Source: an uncultured Clostridia bacterium (GTDB lineage Bacteria; Bacillota; Clostridia; TANB77; CAG-508). Taken from it: 64,000 nt of DNA. The DNA is taken from NCBI GenBank assembly GCA_944387555.1, contig CALXFH010000001.1, positions 18,849-82,848 of the forward strand, written 5' to 3'. The notes under the pieces were generated by a model. That model was not told where the DNA came from and searched no databases. It saw nothing but the letters and a program-made list of their open reading frames with translations. The position numbers and the translations under genes were made by a program. Positions 16,375 to 24,371 of this stretch are shown piece by piece. Each line of letters opens with the position of its first letter. The stretch's first letter is position 1.

Positions 16375-17244
16375 TTAAGCTCTTGGATTAAATTTTGATA
16401 TTTTACTAAGTTCTTGATATATGTTTTTTTCCTCTTTACTTAAATGTTTTGGTACTACTACTTTTACCTCTGCTACTAAGTCTCCTCTAGTATCTTTGCT
16501 CGCATAATATCCTTTATTTGGTATTCGTATCTTTTCTCCACTTTGTATTCCTTCTGGTACATATACATTAGTTTCATCATCTATAGTTTTAACTGTAGTT
16601 CTTGTTCCTAAAGCTGCTTCCCAAGGAGTTAAAAGTAAATCTGTATATAAATCATATCCCTCTAATTTAAAATTATTATCATCTTCAATATTTATTTTAA
16701 TTAATAAATCTCCGCTTTTTCCACCATTTTCTCCTGGTTTTCCTTGACCTATTAATCTTATCTTTTCACCGTTACGAATTCCTTTTGGTATTTTTACAGT
16801 ATACGTTTTTGAGTTTCCGTCCACATCTTTTAAAGCTATTTGCTTATCTAATCCATAAAAAGCATCATAAATACTTACATTAATTTCTGTTTCTATATTT
16901 TCTCCTTTTACTGGATTTCTTTTAGGTTTTTCTTCTTTATTTTCATTATCTATATTTCCTAAAAATATACTAAATATAGCACCTTTTTGTGATTTATCAA
17001 ATGCTTTTGGGCCTTTACCAAATTTTGAATTCCACATTCTATCATATTTTCTTTTTGATGCAGGTACTGATAATACCTTATAAGCTTCATTTATATCTTT
17101 TATCTTTTCTTCTGCTAAGCTATCACCTACATTTAAATCTGGATGATATTTTTTAGCAGCCTGTCTATATGCTTGCCTTATTTCATCTATTGAAACATGG
17201 CTTGTTTCTAAATTTAATATTTTGTAATAATTTTTAACGACCAT
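16375..17244 (-). CDS. DnaJ/CbpA-type co-chaperone without zinc finger
   Basis: A 289-residue J-domain protein. The N-terminal J-domain has the HPD signature in [13 protein letters not shown]; a linker follows, then the two DnaJ C-terminal beta-domains (GENIETEINVSIYDAFYG, IPKGIRNGEKIRLIGQG, LLTPWEAALG, VPEGIQSGEKIRIPNKG). The cysteine-rich zinc-finger domain is missing, so it is a type II (CbpA/DjlA-like curved-DNA-binding) DnaJ. It would stimulate DnaK ATPase. It stands alone on the minus strand. Confidence 0.9.
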   Translation of the reverse strand: MVVKNYYKILNLETSHVSIDEIRQAYRQAAKKYHPDLNVGDSLAEEKIKDINEAYKVLSVPASKRKYDRMWNSKFGKGPKAFDKSQKGAIFSIFLGNIDNENKEEKPKRNPVKGENIETEINVSIYDAFYGLDKQIALKDVDGNSKTYTVKIPKGIRNGEKIRLIGQGKPGENGGKSGDLLIKINIEDDNNFKLEGYDLYTDLLLTPWEAALGTRTTVKTIDDETNVYVPEGIQSGEKIRIPNKGYYASKDTRGDLVAEVKVVVPKHLSKEEKNIYQELSKISKFNPRA

Positions 17245-17304
17245 TTTTTCTACATCCTCCCAATAATTTGGTAAGCTTATTTTATCACATAATAATACAA
17301 AAAT

Positions 17305-17679
17305 CTATACATTTTTTTGATTTTCCATTTGTCTTTTTATCCATGTCATAATTACTTCTACAATATAATCTTTTTGTTCTTTTGATAATTCTATGTTTTT
17401 AGGTATTTTGTGCCATTTATATAGACATCCTCTACAACAACAAGCTGTTGCATGCTGTGCAGTAAAAACTGGATGACCTCTCATTGGCGTTTGTTTTCCG
17501 TCATTTCTAGGAAATGCTGGTGCTAATCTTTTTTCTATAAAATCTCTTGCATGTTCTTCTATAACATTTATTCCTTTTTCTCTTACATATTCCTTATCTT
17601 TTTCTTTTAAATAAAACTTGCTTCTAAAATTTGATTTAGATAACCTTTCTAAAACTCTTTCTACTCTTTGATTTTGCAA
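17305..17679 (-). CDS. DUF4186 family protein
   Basis: About 124 residues of the DUF4186 family, with the conserved block LAPAFPRNDGKQTPMRGHPV, then FTAQHATACCCRGCLYKWH. The cysteine/histidine cluster (CCCRGC plus H) suggests a metal site. Function is unknown. Start is uncertain: the only ribosome-site-like stretch (GTGGAG) is best spaced for a TTG at 17679; an ATG at 17688 and a GTG at 17694 are alternatives. It stands between dnaJ-like and nitroreductase genes on the same strand. Confidence 0.78.
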   Translation of the reverse strand: MQNQRVERVLERLSKSNFRSKFYLKEKDKEYVREKGINVIEEHARDFIEKRLAPAFPRNDGKQTPMRGHPVFTAQHATACCCRGCLYKWHKIPKNIELSKEQKDYIVEVIMTWIKRQMENQKNV

Positions 17680-17715
17680 AATAGTCATCTCCACAAATAT
17701 CTATTAAAGTATTTT

Positions 17716-18240
17716 TTAATCAATATAGTACGCATAATTAGCTTTTCTAGGCTCTAATTTTCCTTCTTCATCTTTATAACCTAAAATACAATTACCAATT
17801 CCTTCATATTCATCTGGATTTATTCCTAAAGATTTTAAAATCTCTCTTCCTTCCTCTGTCTCAAATTCTTCTTTTGCTCTATGTATCCAGCAACTTCCTA
17901 TTCCTAAAGAATTTGCAGCAAGCATTAAGTTCTCCATTACTAAACTTCCATCATAAATATGTGTTGGTACATCTTTTTTAGCTAACACTACTAAAACAAC
18001 TGGTGCACCATAAAAAGGATCTGTATTTTCTCCCATTATTTTTGCATTTAGTTTTGATAATCTGTCTCTTACATCTTTATTTGTTATAGCAATTATAATA
18101 CTTGACTGTTTTCCCATTCCACTTGGTGCATATGTTCCCGCTTCTACTATTTTTTCTATTATTTCTTTTGGTACCATATCTTCCTTATATTTTCTTATAC
18201 TTCTTCTTTCCTCAATATTTTTAATAACTTCATTCATCAT
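17716..18240 (-). CDS. Nitroreductase family FMN protein
   Basis: A 174-residue nitroreductase-like flavoprotein. The N-terminal RRSIRKYKEDMVP motif binds FMN phosphate, EAGTYAPSGMGKQ is the conserved second block, and SLGIGSCWIHRA the third. Such enzymes reduce nitro compounds, quinones or flavins with NAD(P)H. AGGAGG precedes two in-frame ATG codons; the second (18237) is equally plausible. Substrate unknown. Confidence 0.9.
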   Translation of the reverse strand: MMNEVIKNIEERRSIRKYKEDMVPKEIIEKIVEAGTYAPSGMGKQSSIIIAITNKDVRDRLSKLNAKIMGENTDPFYGAPVVLVVLAKKDVPTHIYDGSLVMENLMLAANSLGIGSCWIHRAKEEFETEEGREILKSLGINPDEYEGIGNCILGYKDEEGKLEPRKANYAYYID

Positions 18241-18292
18241 AAAAACCTCCTTAAAAATAAAATAAAAATCATTTTTATATTATCACAAAATA

Positions 18293-18318
18293 AAGAAAAA
18301 AGGAAGTTTTAAACTCCC
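18293..18318 (-). terminator. Terminator after murF-ddl
   Basis: Hairpin GGGAGTTT/AAACTTCC followed by a TTTTTTCTTT run on the minus strand, overlapping the ddl stop codon. Confidence 0.7.
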
Positions 18319-19364
18319 TCTTCTGCTAATTCTATTAATTTTGTTAGCAACTCTTTATATGGCACTCCACTTGCTTCAAACATTTTAGGATACATACTAA
18401 TATTTGTAAATCCTGGCATAGTGTTTATTTCATTTATATAAATTTTATTTGTACCATTTTCTATAAAGAAATCTACTCTTGATAATCCTTTTCCATCTAT
18501 TGATTTAAATGCTTTTATTGCTTGTTTTCTAATTTCATTTGACAATTCTTCTGGAATATCTGCTGGTATTTCTGTTCTAGATTCTTCATTTTTATATTTA
18601 GCATCATAACTATAAAATTCATCTGCTGCTTTTATTTCACCAACGCAAGATGCAATGACTTCTTCATTTCCAAGTACTGCACATTCTACTTCTTTACCAT
18701 CTATTCCCTGTTCTATTAATACTTTTTTATCAAAAGATGCTGCATATTCTATGTTTTCTATAAGTTCCTCTAAAGTATCTGCTTTTCTAACACCTACGCT
18801 TGAACCTGAATTAGATGGTTTTACAAACATAGGAAATTTTAAATTTTTAGCTATTCTTTTTGCTGCTTCTTCTACTGTTACAACACTTTCATCAAAGTTT
18901 TTATCTACATAAATATATTTATCTTTATATTTTCTAACATATTCATAAGGTGTTTGATTTAGCCCTGCTTTTTCAAATACTATTTTTGTATAAACTTTAT
19001 CCATTCCTACGCTAGAAGCTAAAACCCTACAACCAACATAAGGTATTTTTAGTAATTCAAATAGTCCTTGAATAGTTCCATCTTCTCCATATAGTCCATG
19101 TAATACTGGAAAGATTACATCTAATTTTTTTAAATATTCTGTTACATTTTCTATTTTTGTTATATTTTCTACTTCTGCACCAAATTCTCTTTTTTTACCA
19201 TCTTCTACATATCTAAACCAATTTCCTTGTTTATCTATGTATATTGGAAATACTTCATATTTTTTTCTGTCTATATTACTAAGTATTGACCCTGCTGATA
19301 CAACAGACACCTCATTTTCTGTTGACATTCCTCCAAATATAATTCCTAATTTTTTATTTGCCAT
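18309..19364 (-). CDS. ddl: D-alanine--D-alanine ligase
   Basis: A 351-residue ATP-grasp ligase that joins two D-alanines for peptidoglycan precursor synthesis. Visible: LGIIFGGMSTENEVSVVSA (N-terminal GG-S-E motif), HGLYGEDGTIQGLFE, the ATP-grasp segment MFVKPSNSGSSVGVRKA, the substrate loop with SYDAKY, and YINEINTMPGFTNISMYPK (metal-binding E-N and G-F-T). Its start overlaps the murF end by 19 bases, so the two are translationally coupled. MurF uses the D-Ala-D-Ala product directly. Confidence 0.96.
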   Translation of the reverse strand: MANKKLGIIFGGMSTENEVSVVSAGSILSNIDRKKYEVFPIYIDKQGNWFRYVEDGKKREFGAEVENITKIENVTEYLKKLDVIFPVLHGLYGEDGTIQGLFELLKIPYVGCRVLASSVGMDKVYTKIVFEKAGLNQTPYEYVRKYKDKYIYVDKNFDESVVTVEEAAKRIAKNLKFPMFVKPSNSGSSVGVRKADTLEELIENIEYAASFDKKVLIEQGIDGKEVECAVLGNEEVIASCVGEIKAADEFYSYDAKYKNEESRTEIPADIPEELSNEIRKQAIKAFKSIDGKGLSRVDFFIENGTNKIYINEINTMPGFTNISMYPKMFEASGVPYKELLTKLIELAEEGV

Positions 19365-20749
19365 AATTCCACCATCCTTTCGGCTATTTTATAATACCTC
19401 ATCCCATTTGAGGCTTTAAATAAAATGACATCACCTGATTTTACTATTTTTTGTAATAAGCTTTCTATATCTTCTTTATTTTCTAAATAATAAACATTTT
19501 CTTCTCCAAGTTCTTTTTTAGCACCCTCTGCCATATATTTTGAGTTTTCTCCAGATGCAATTAATATATCTATTTTATTTTTTGCAACTTCTTCCCCTAC
19601 TTTTTTGTGTAATTCTTTTGCAAAATCTCCTAACTCAAACATGTCTCCTAAAACTGCTATTTTTCTATTTCCTTTAAATTCTGATAATACCTTTAAAGAA
19701 GCTTTCATTGACTCTAAGCTTGCATTATATGCATCATTTATAATTTTTACACCATTTTTTAGTTCAATTATATCCATTCTCTTTTTAGTAAGCTCAAAAC
19801 TTTCTATTCCAGATTTTATTTTATCTGGCTCTATTCCTAATACTTCTCCTACTGTTATAGCACATAAGCTATTTAATACAAAATGTTCTCCACCTACTGG
19901 AACTGTTATTCTTTCTTCTTTATTGCCTATTTTACAAGTAAAATCACTTGAGTTTTCTTTTAAAACAATATCTTTTGCCATTACATCACTATTCTCAATC
20001 AACCCATAAGTTTTTATATTATAATTTTCTTTGTTTTCTCCATACCATTTATGTAGTAAATCATTATCATTGTTAACAATTACTGCTTGTTTTTTACTTC
20101 CTTCTAATATTTCTAATTTTGCTTTTAATATATTTTCTCTTGAGCCTAAATTTCCTATATGTGATGTTCCAATATTAGTAATTATACAAATATTAGGATT
20201 AGCAATTGAGGCAAGCAAACTTATTTCTCCAAAATGGTTCATTCCCATTTCTAATACTGCTGCTTCTTCATCTTGCATTCTAAGTATTGTAAATGGTAAT
20301 CCTATATTATTATTGTTATTCCCTTCAGTTTTTAAAGTTTTATATTTTTTAGCAACCACATTTGCAACTATATCTTTTGTGCTTGTTTTTCCTACACTTC
20401 CTGTTATTGCAATTACTGGTATATCATATAAACTCCTTTTATATCCTGCAATTGAATATAAAGCTTCTAATGTATCTTGTACTTTTATTATATTTTTATC
20501 TGCCCATTTTTCTATTTTTCCACTATCAATATCCACATTTTGTACAATAACTGTGGAAGCTCCATTTTCTAATGCCTGTTCCCAAAACTTACTTCCATCA
20601 AAAGTTTCTCCCTTTATTCCTATATAACAGTCTCCATTTTTTATTGTTCTTGTATCTTTAGAATAAGATTTAACAATATAATCTTCATTACCTACAATAA
20701 GCTCTCCATTTGTTACTTCCAATATATTTTTTACACTTAAATCTTTCAT
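19346..20749 (-). CDS. murF: UDP-MurNAc-tripeptide--D-alanyl-D-alanine ligase
   Basis: A 467-residue Mur ligase, usual MurF length, which adds D-Ala-D-Ala to UDP-MurNAc-tripeptide in the cytoplasm. Visible: N-terminal substrate domain (SKDTRTIKNGDCYIGIKGE), P-loop AITGSVGKTSTKDI near residue 115, TEGNNNNNIGLPFT, the metal-ligand glutamate region VLEMGMNHFGEI, and the C-terminal domain with INDAYNASLESMKASL. First gene of a murF-ddl operon. Start supported by AAGGAG. Confidence 0.96.
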   Translation of the reverse strand: MKDLSVKNILEVTNGELIVGNEDYIVKSYSKDTRTIKNGDCYIGIKGETFDGSKFWEQALENGASTVIVQNVDIDSGKIEKWADKNIIKVQDTLEALYSIAGYKRSLYDIPVIAITGSVGKTSTKDIVANVVAKKYKTLKTEGNNNNNIGLPFTILRMQDEEAAVLEMGMNHFGEISLLASIANPNICIITNIGTSHIGNLGSRENILKAKLEILEGSKKQAVIVNNDNDLLHKWYGENKENYNIKTYGLIENSDVMAKDIVLKENSSDFTCKIGNKEERITVPVGGEHFVLNSLCAITVGEVLGIEPDKIKSGIESFELTKKRMDIIELKNGVKIINDAYNASLESMKASLKVLSEFKGNRKIAVLGDMFELGDFAKELHKKVGEEVAKNKIDILIASGENSKYMAEGAKKELGEENVYYLENKEDIESLLQKIVKSGDVILFKASNGMRYYKIAERMVELWQIKN

Positions 20750-20808
20750 AACTTTCTCCTTAATTTTTTCTTTGCTAAATTATATGTCTTTTTATTTATT
20801 TTTGCAAC

Positions 20809-20844
20809 AAAAAAAATAAAAGTAGTAAATTTCTCTACTACTTT
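20809..20844 (-). terminator. Terminator after prepilin-like gene 2
   Basis: Stem AAAGTAGTA/TACTACTTT followed by ATTTTTTTT on the minus strand, 7 bases past the stop at 20851. Confidence 0.8.
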
Positions 20845-20850
20845 ATAATT

Positions 20851-22014
20851 TTAATTACTATTATTTACTGTCATATTATAATTATATTCCACTTCTTTTT
20901 CCGTCAAAGGTCTATTATACACTCTTGAGGCATATATCTCTCCATAAAACGGATATTTATTATTACTTCCACTTCCTTCACCTACTGTTGCATATATATC
21001 TGAACCTATTTGTATTGGAGTATTTTCTGGAGTATTTATTAAATTTTCTATAATTCCCAAATTTGTTGTTTGTGTTTTTTTACCATTTACATATAAAACA
21101 CCTTTTTCATTATCTAAATTTGGATTGTATGTATATGTTATATATATTGGTACATTTTCTTGAACTATTACATTTGTAATAAATCTATTCTTAGCTGTTA
21201 CTATTCCAGCTTCGTCATTTGCTCCACCAATATCAATTGACAATAGACTATATTTAGAATAATCAGCATAATCTCCTCCACCACCTAAAAACATAAAGAA
21301 ACCATTATTTATTTCTGTTCTTTTCATCATTAATATTTGTGCTACATTTGATGTACTCTTTCCTTTTAATGTAAAATACATTTCTAATGTTATTCCTTGG
21401 CTATAGTCGGAATTATCTTTTACTTCTATACCATCATCTATTCCATCAAACATTAATGCATTTTCTGACCAACCACTATTAGCATCACCTTCATTAAAAT
21501 TGTGAAGTATTGCATCTCCCCAAGAATTAGAACTTGTCATATTCTTTGGGTCTGCTGAATATACTAAGCCATCTTTTATACAAAGTAATTCATTTGTTAC
21601 CACTTTATGTTTTTCTGCATCAAACCTTACAAATTCTCCCGTATCATAATCTATTATATAAGAGTTTTTTAATTCATAATCATTTACATCTTCTGGTTTT
21701 AAATAATACCAACCATCTGCATACGTTGTTCCTGTTTCTGAGTCATATATACTTGTTGTATCTTCTAATGTATTAAATTGTACTTTTTTTAATTCTTTAC
21801 CATAAGTGTTGTTTTTCATTTGATGTTCTACAATTAAAAGATTTATATATTCTTCTTCACTAGAAACCTCTGTTAATTCTTTCGCTCTTTGTGCTTGTGT
21901 AAGTATCCCATTATTACCTGTTAGCATTGCAATTGATACACCTGCAAGAATAAGTAAAACAATAATTGTTAATACTAATGCTATAAGTGTTATTCCATTT
22001 TTTTCTCTATACAT
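20851..22014 (-). CDS. Prepilin-like surface protein with LamG/concanavalin-like domain (cassette 2)
   Basis: A 387-residue protein with the same prepilin-like N-terminus as the genes at 11291 and 26112 (short leader MYREKNG, then ITLIALVLTIIVLLILAGVSI and GNNGILTQAQRAKE). Residues from about 185 onward look like a laminin-G/concanavalin A-like jelly roll (LMFDGIDDGIEVKDNSDY, ITLEMYFTLKG, VLYVNGKKTQT, FYGEIYASRVYNRPLTEKEV). Such domains bind sugars or matrix proteins. So the conserved N-terminal anchor is fused to a different C-terminal module in each cassette. Transcribed from a promoter whose spacer contains a palindrome (22047-22066), facing an HTH gene. Confidence 0.82.
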   Translation of the reverse strand: MYREKNGITLIALVLTIIVLLILAGVSIAMLTGNNGILTQAQRAKELTEVSSEEEYINLLIVEHQMKNNTYGKELKKVQFNTLEDTTSIYDSETGTTYADGWYYLKPEDVNDYELKNSYIIDYDTGEFVRFDAEKHKVVTNELLCIKDGLVYSADPKNMTSSNSWGDAILHNFNEGDANSGWSENALMFDGIDDGIEVKDNSDYSQGITLEMYFTLKGKSTSNVAQILMMKRTEINNGFFMFLGGGGDYADYSKYSLLSIDIGGANDEAGIVTAKNRFITNVIVQENVPIYITYTYNPNLDNEKGVLYVNGKKTQTTNLGIIENLINTPENTPIQIGSDIYATVGEGSGSNNKYPFYGEIYASRVYNRPLTEKEVEYNYNMTVNNSN

Positions 22015-22043
22015 ATTACCACCTCTTTTGTAATTTCAAAAAT

Positions 22044-22091
22044 ATTTTACAACCAAATGATTGTAATGTCAATACATTTATTTGAATGTAT
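22044..22091 (-). promoter_or_regulatory. Promoter with palindromic operator of cassette 2
   Basis: Minus-strand TTGACA (22072-22067), 17-bp spacer, TAAAAT (22049-22044). The palindrome TTACAA-N8-TTGTAA (22047-22066) fills the spacer. A second palindrome ATACATT-N6-AATGTAT (22072-22091) abuts the -35. Both are plausible binding sites for the divergent HTH protein. Confidence 0.65.
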
Positions 22092-22118
22092 GTAAAATAT
22101 ATTTATGGAGGTAATCTT

Positions 22119-22334
22119 ATGTATTTAAAAAGGCTAAAAGATTTAAGAGAAGATAATGATTTTACACAACAAGAAATTGCTGATGTTTTAAAAATAAAAC
22201 AGCAACAATATAGTTTATATGAAACAGGAAAAAGAGATTTACCTTTTGAACTTGCAATTATTTTAGCTAAATTTTACAATACATCTTTAGATTACATCGC
22301 TGAATTAACAAATAATAAAGAAAAATATAAATAA
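22119..22334 (+). CDS. XRE family regulator of cassette 2
   Basis: A 71-residue single-domain Cro/CI protein: LKRLKDLREDNDFTQQEIAD, then LKIKQQQYSLYETGKRDL, FELAIILAKFYNTSLDYIAEL, a textbook XRE helix-turn-helix. Start at 22119 chosen for the GGAGG ribosome site; the longer frame has none. Divergent from prepilin-like gene 2 and probably a repressor of it and of itself. Confidence 0.88.
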   Translation: MYLKRLKDLREDNDFTQQEIADVLKIKQQQYSLYETGKRDLPFELAIILAKFYNTSLDYIAELTNNKEKYK

Positions 22335-22401
22335 AAGCAGTAAATTGTGTGTACTGCTTTTTTTATAAATTATATTTTAATTAAAATCAAAACTATAATA
22401 T

Positions 22402-23220
22402 CTAAAATTTTAATTCATAAATATATTTTTTTATTGTCTTTATAACGTTTTTAATGCTTTCTCCTGTCCAATTATTATTGTTAGATAAATTTCTAATAAA
22501 CATTTTTTCACTAAAAACCATATTAATAATATTAGAAACTTCGTTTATATCATTAACACTTATTTCAATATCAAAAATTAGAATTTTCATGTTTTGTAAT
22601 ACCTTTTCTTTATTTAAATTACCTTCAGTTATTAACCAATATAAATCAAATATATCTCTATATCTTGTAGATAATGGTCCAAATTTTAATAAAGGTATTA
22701 ATTTTTCAACAAATATCTCTTCTTTTGGATTAACTAGAAAACTTACATTACCATCTATTATTTTTGTATCCAATAATAATGTATCCTGTAAGATATCTGC
22801 ATGTTTATGTACTCCAATATCTAATTTTATTTTATAGCTCTTATTATATTTATCAGATATTGTAGCAGTTAGCCTTTTCCCATGATAATCTTGTTGTGAT
22901 AGTTCTTCAATATTATCTTTATCTATTTCCAATTTAAAGCCATCAATATTATCTAACTTACCTAGTTCCATAAATATATTTACTATATTATCTGTAGCAA
23001 TAGACATATTTATTAAATCCATATCAATATCTATTGTCGCCCTACGAATATTTTTAGTTAAATGGAACATGACAACTCCACCTTTAATTGTTATTCTATC
23101 ACTATATTTAGAATTATATATTCTATTTATTATAATATCTTGGCATACCTTAGAAATTGCATAATTTCTAGTATATCCATCTTTTATATATTCATCTACG
23201 CATTCTTGTAAACTGTTCAT
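22402..23220 (-). CDS. AbiEii-type nucleotidyltransferase toxin
   Basis: A 272-residue AbiEii/AbiGii family protein, the toxin of type IV toxin-antitoxin and abortive-infection systems. The DNA polymerase beta-like nucleotidyltransferase motif is visible as TIKGGVVMFHLTKNIRRAT followed by DIDMDLI (GG...R.T.DID); downstream are the conserved NPKEEIFVEKLIPLLKFG and STRYRDIFDLYWL blocks (K and RxRDxFD). AbiEii-type toxins transfer nucleotides to RNA and block translation. The start codon follows the antitoxin stop with no gap and has GGAGG inside the antitoxin end, so the two are co-translated. Confidence 0.9.
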   Translation of the reverse strand: MNSLQECVDEYIKDGYTRNYAISKVCQDIIINRIYNSKYSDRITIKGGVVMFHLTKNIRRATIDIDMDLINMSIATDNIVNIFMELGKLDNIDGFKLEIDKDNIEELSQQDYHGKRLTATISDKYNKSYKIKLDIGVHKHADILQDTLLLDTKIIDGNVSFLVNPKEEIFVEKLIPLLKFGPLSTRYRDIFDLYWLITEGNLNKEKVLQNMKILIFDIEISVNDINEVSNIINMVFSEKMFIRNLSNNNNWTGESIKNVIKTIKKYIYELKF

Positions 23221-23760
23221 TTACATTACCTCCATTTCAATAGTTTTTAATATATAAGATTTATTAAATTTTTGTGCATACTTATACAATTTTATAAAAT
23301 CTAATTTATCTTTTATTTTTCTATAATTATTTATAACTTCTTTATATAGTTCAAACGGCAATTTTGATTTATATCTTATCAATTCTATCAACATTCTTTC
23401 CTCATCATAAATATTTGCTTCTACATCTTCTATTTTCATCTTTGTTTGCCCAATATTTAAAAATTCTTTTTTCATAAAAATTTGTTTTACTGAATTGTCT
23501 TTTATAATATGAGCTTTTCTGTCTGTAGCTAAATAATAATATTCTGGTATTTTATCAGTTAATCCATAGTAAAAAAATGCACTATTTAAAGTCAATATTG
23601 AATTTGGATATTTTTTTACTAAAATAGCTAATTCACTTGGAAATTCTTCATCTGAATAAATTCCTTTTGATACTCTAAACAATTTACCATTTTCTATTTT
23701 TTTCTCTATTTGATATTTATTTAATTTACTATCGAGCAATTCTTTATAACTATATACCAT
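23221..23760 (-). CDS. AbiEi-type antitoxin
   Basis: A 179-residue AbiEi family antitoxin. The N-terminal winged helix (LDSKLNKYQIEKKIENGKLF, RVSKGIYSD) binds DNA; the C-terminal part follows (LTLNSAFFYYGLTDKIPEYY, YDEERMLIELIR). In characterised systems this protein neutralises the toxin without direct binding and represses its own promoter by binding inverted repeats. Here a near-perfect 17-bp inverted repeat lies exactly over the promoter (23776-23824). Start supported by GAGGGGAG. Confidence 0.88.
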   Translation of the reverse strand: MVYSYKELLDSKLNKYQIEKKIENGKLFRVSKGIYSDEEFPSELAILVKKYPNSILTLNSAFFYYGLTDKIPEYYYLATDRKAHIIKDNSVKQIFMKKEFLNIGQTKMKIEDVEANIYDEERMLIELIRYKSKLPFELYKEVINNYRKIKDKLDFIKLYKYAQKFNKSYILKTIEMEVM

Positions 23761-23775
23761 TTTTCTCCCCTCTTA

Positions 23776-23824
23776 ATTATAATCACAAATGCAGGCTTTT
23801 GTCAAGTAAAAGCCTACATTTGTG
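23776..23824 (-). promoter_or_regulatory. abiE promoter inside a 17-bp inverted repeat (operator)
   Basis: Minus-strand TTGACA (23805-23800), 18-bp spacer, TATAAT (23781-23776). Inverted arms of 17 bases (23784-23800 and 23808-23824) with one mismatch and a 7-base loop surround the -35 and fill most of the spacer. This is the arrangement expected for AbiEi autorepression. Confidence 0.75.
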
Positions 23825-23975
23825 TAAAATATTTTTATTTTCTTCTTTTTTTTAGGCTATTTTTCTCCATTTATTCATTTTGTTTATTATAAAATTTTTA
23901 ACTTTTATTTTGTGGGCATTTTGCATTTTCTCTATTTTTTTCTTTTTGCCCTCTTTTTTCAATATTAGAAATTTT

Positions 23976-24003
23976 AAAACTTGGAGCTTTTGCCCCAAGT
24001 TTT
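23976..24003 (-). terminator. Terminator after the SASP gene
   Basis: Twelve-bp stem AAAACTTGGGGC with its partner (one G-U pair), 4-base loop, 8 bases past the stop at 24011. The stretch 23825-23975 between it and the abiE palindrome shows no open frame or further structure. Confidence 0.7.
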
Positions 24004-24010
24004 TTCTTTG

Positions 24011-24181
24011 CTATTTATTTTCTACACTTCTATTTGCTATTTCTATTGCTTTTTTTACAATGTTACCACAATCTCTTGATGATACGTTTGCCCAACTACC
24101 ACCATCTTGTGCTACTTTGTCGTAAACTCCTAGTTCTTTTGCTATTTCTTCTCTTAAATTATTAGATATTAACTTACTCAT
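24011..24181 (-). CDS. Small acid-soluble spore protein, alpha/beta type
   Basis: A 56-residue protein read from an ATG at 24181 behind an AAGGGGGAT ribosome site. The sequence has the SASP hallmark in divergent clostridial form: NNLREEIAKELGVYDKV, then a GSWANVSSRDCGNIVKKAIE block, matching the E-(I/V)-A-x-E-L-G-V and (T/S)-S-R-(D/E)-x-G-x motifs. The E-L-G-V segment precedes the cleavage site of the germination protease GPR in this family. SASPs coat and protect spore DNA. Expression in the forespore is expected. It is shorter than classic SASPs (60-70 aa). Confidence 0.75.
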   Translation of the reverse strand: MSKLISNNLREEIAKELGVYDKVAQDGGSWANVSSRDCGNIVKKAIEIANRSVENK

Positions 24182-24371
24182 AATATCCCCCTTGTAAATT
24201 TTCTAATTTTGAAAATTTCTATTTTGGATTCATAAAACATTAATCAATGTTTTATAATTATAGTATAAACAAATTTTAAAATTTTATTTTGACATTTTTT
24301 TATATAAATATATTTTTTTTGACAAAAATATATGGTATAATTAAATGGATATTTTGCAAAAGGAGTAAAGA

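Noticed and set aside
20031..20627. 198-codon plus-strand open frame opposite murF, and other long frames opposite real genes
   Set aside because: They are antisense shadows of well-supported genes, without ribosome sites or recognisable domains.
24319..24341. Classical -35/-10 pair before the VanW gene
   Set aside because: The TTGACA is only 11 bp from the TATAAT, too close; the extended -10 (TGGTATAAT) is the more likely determinant.
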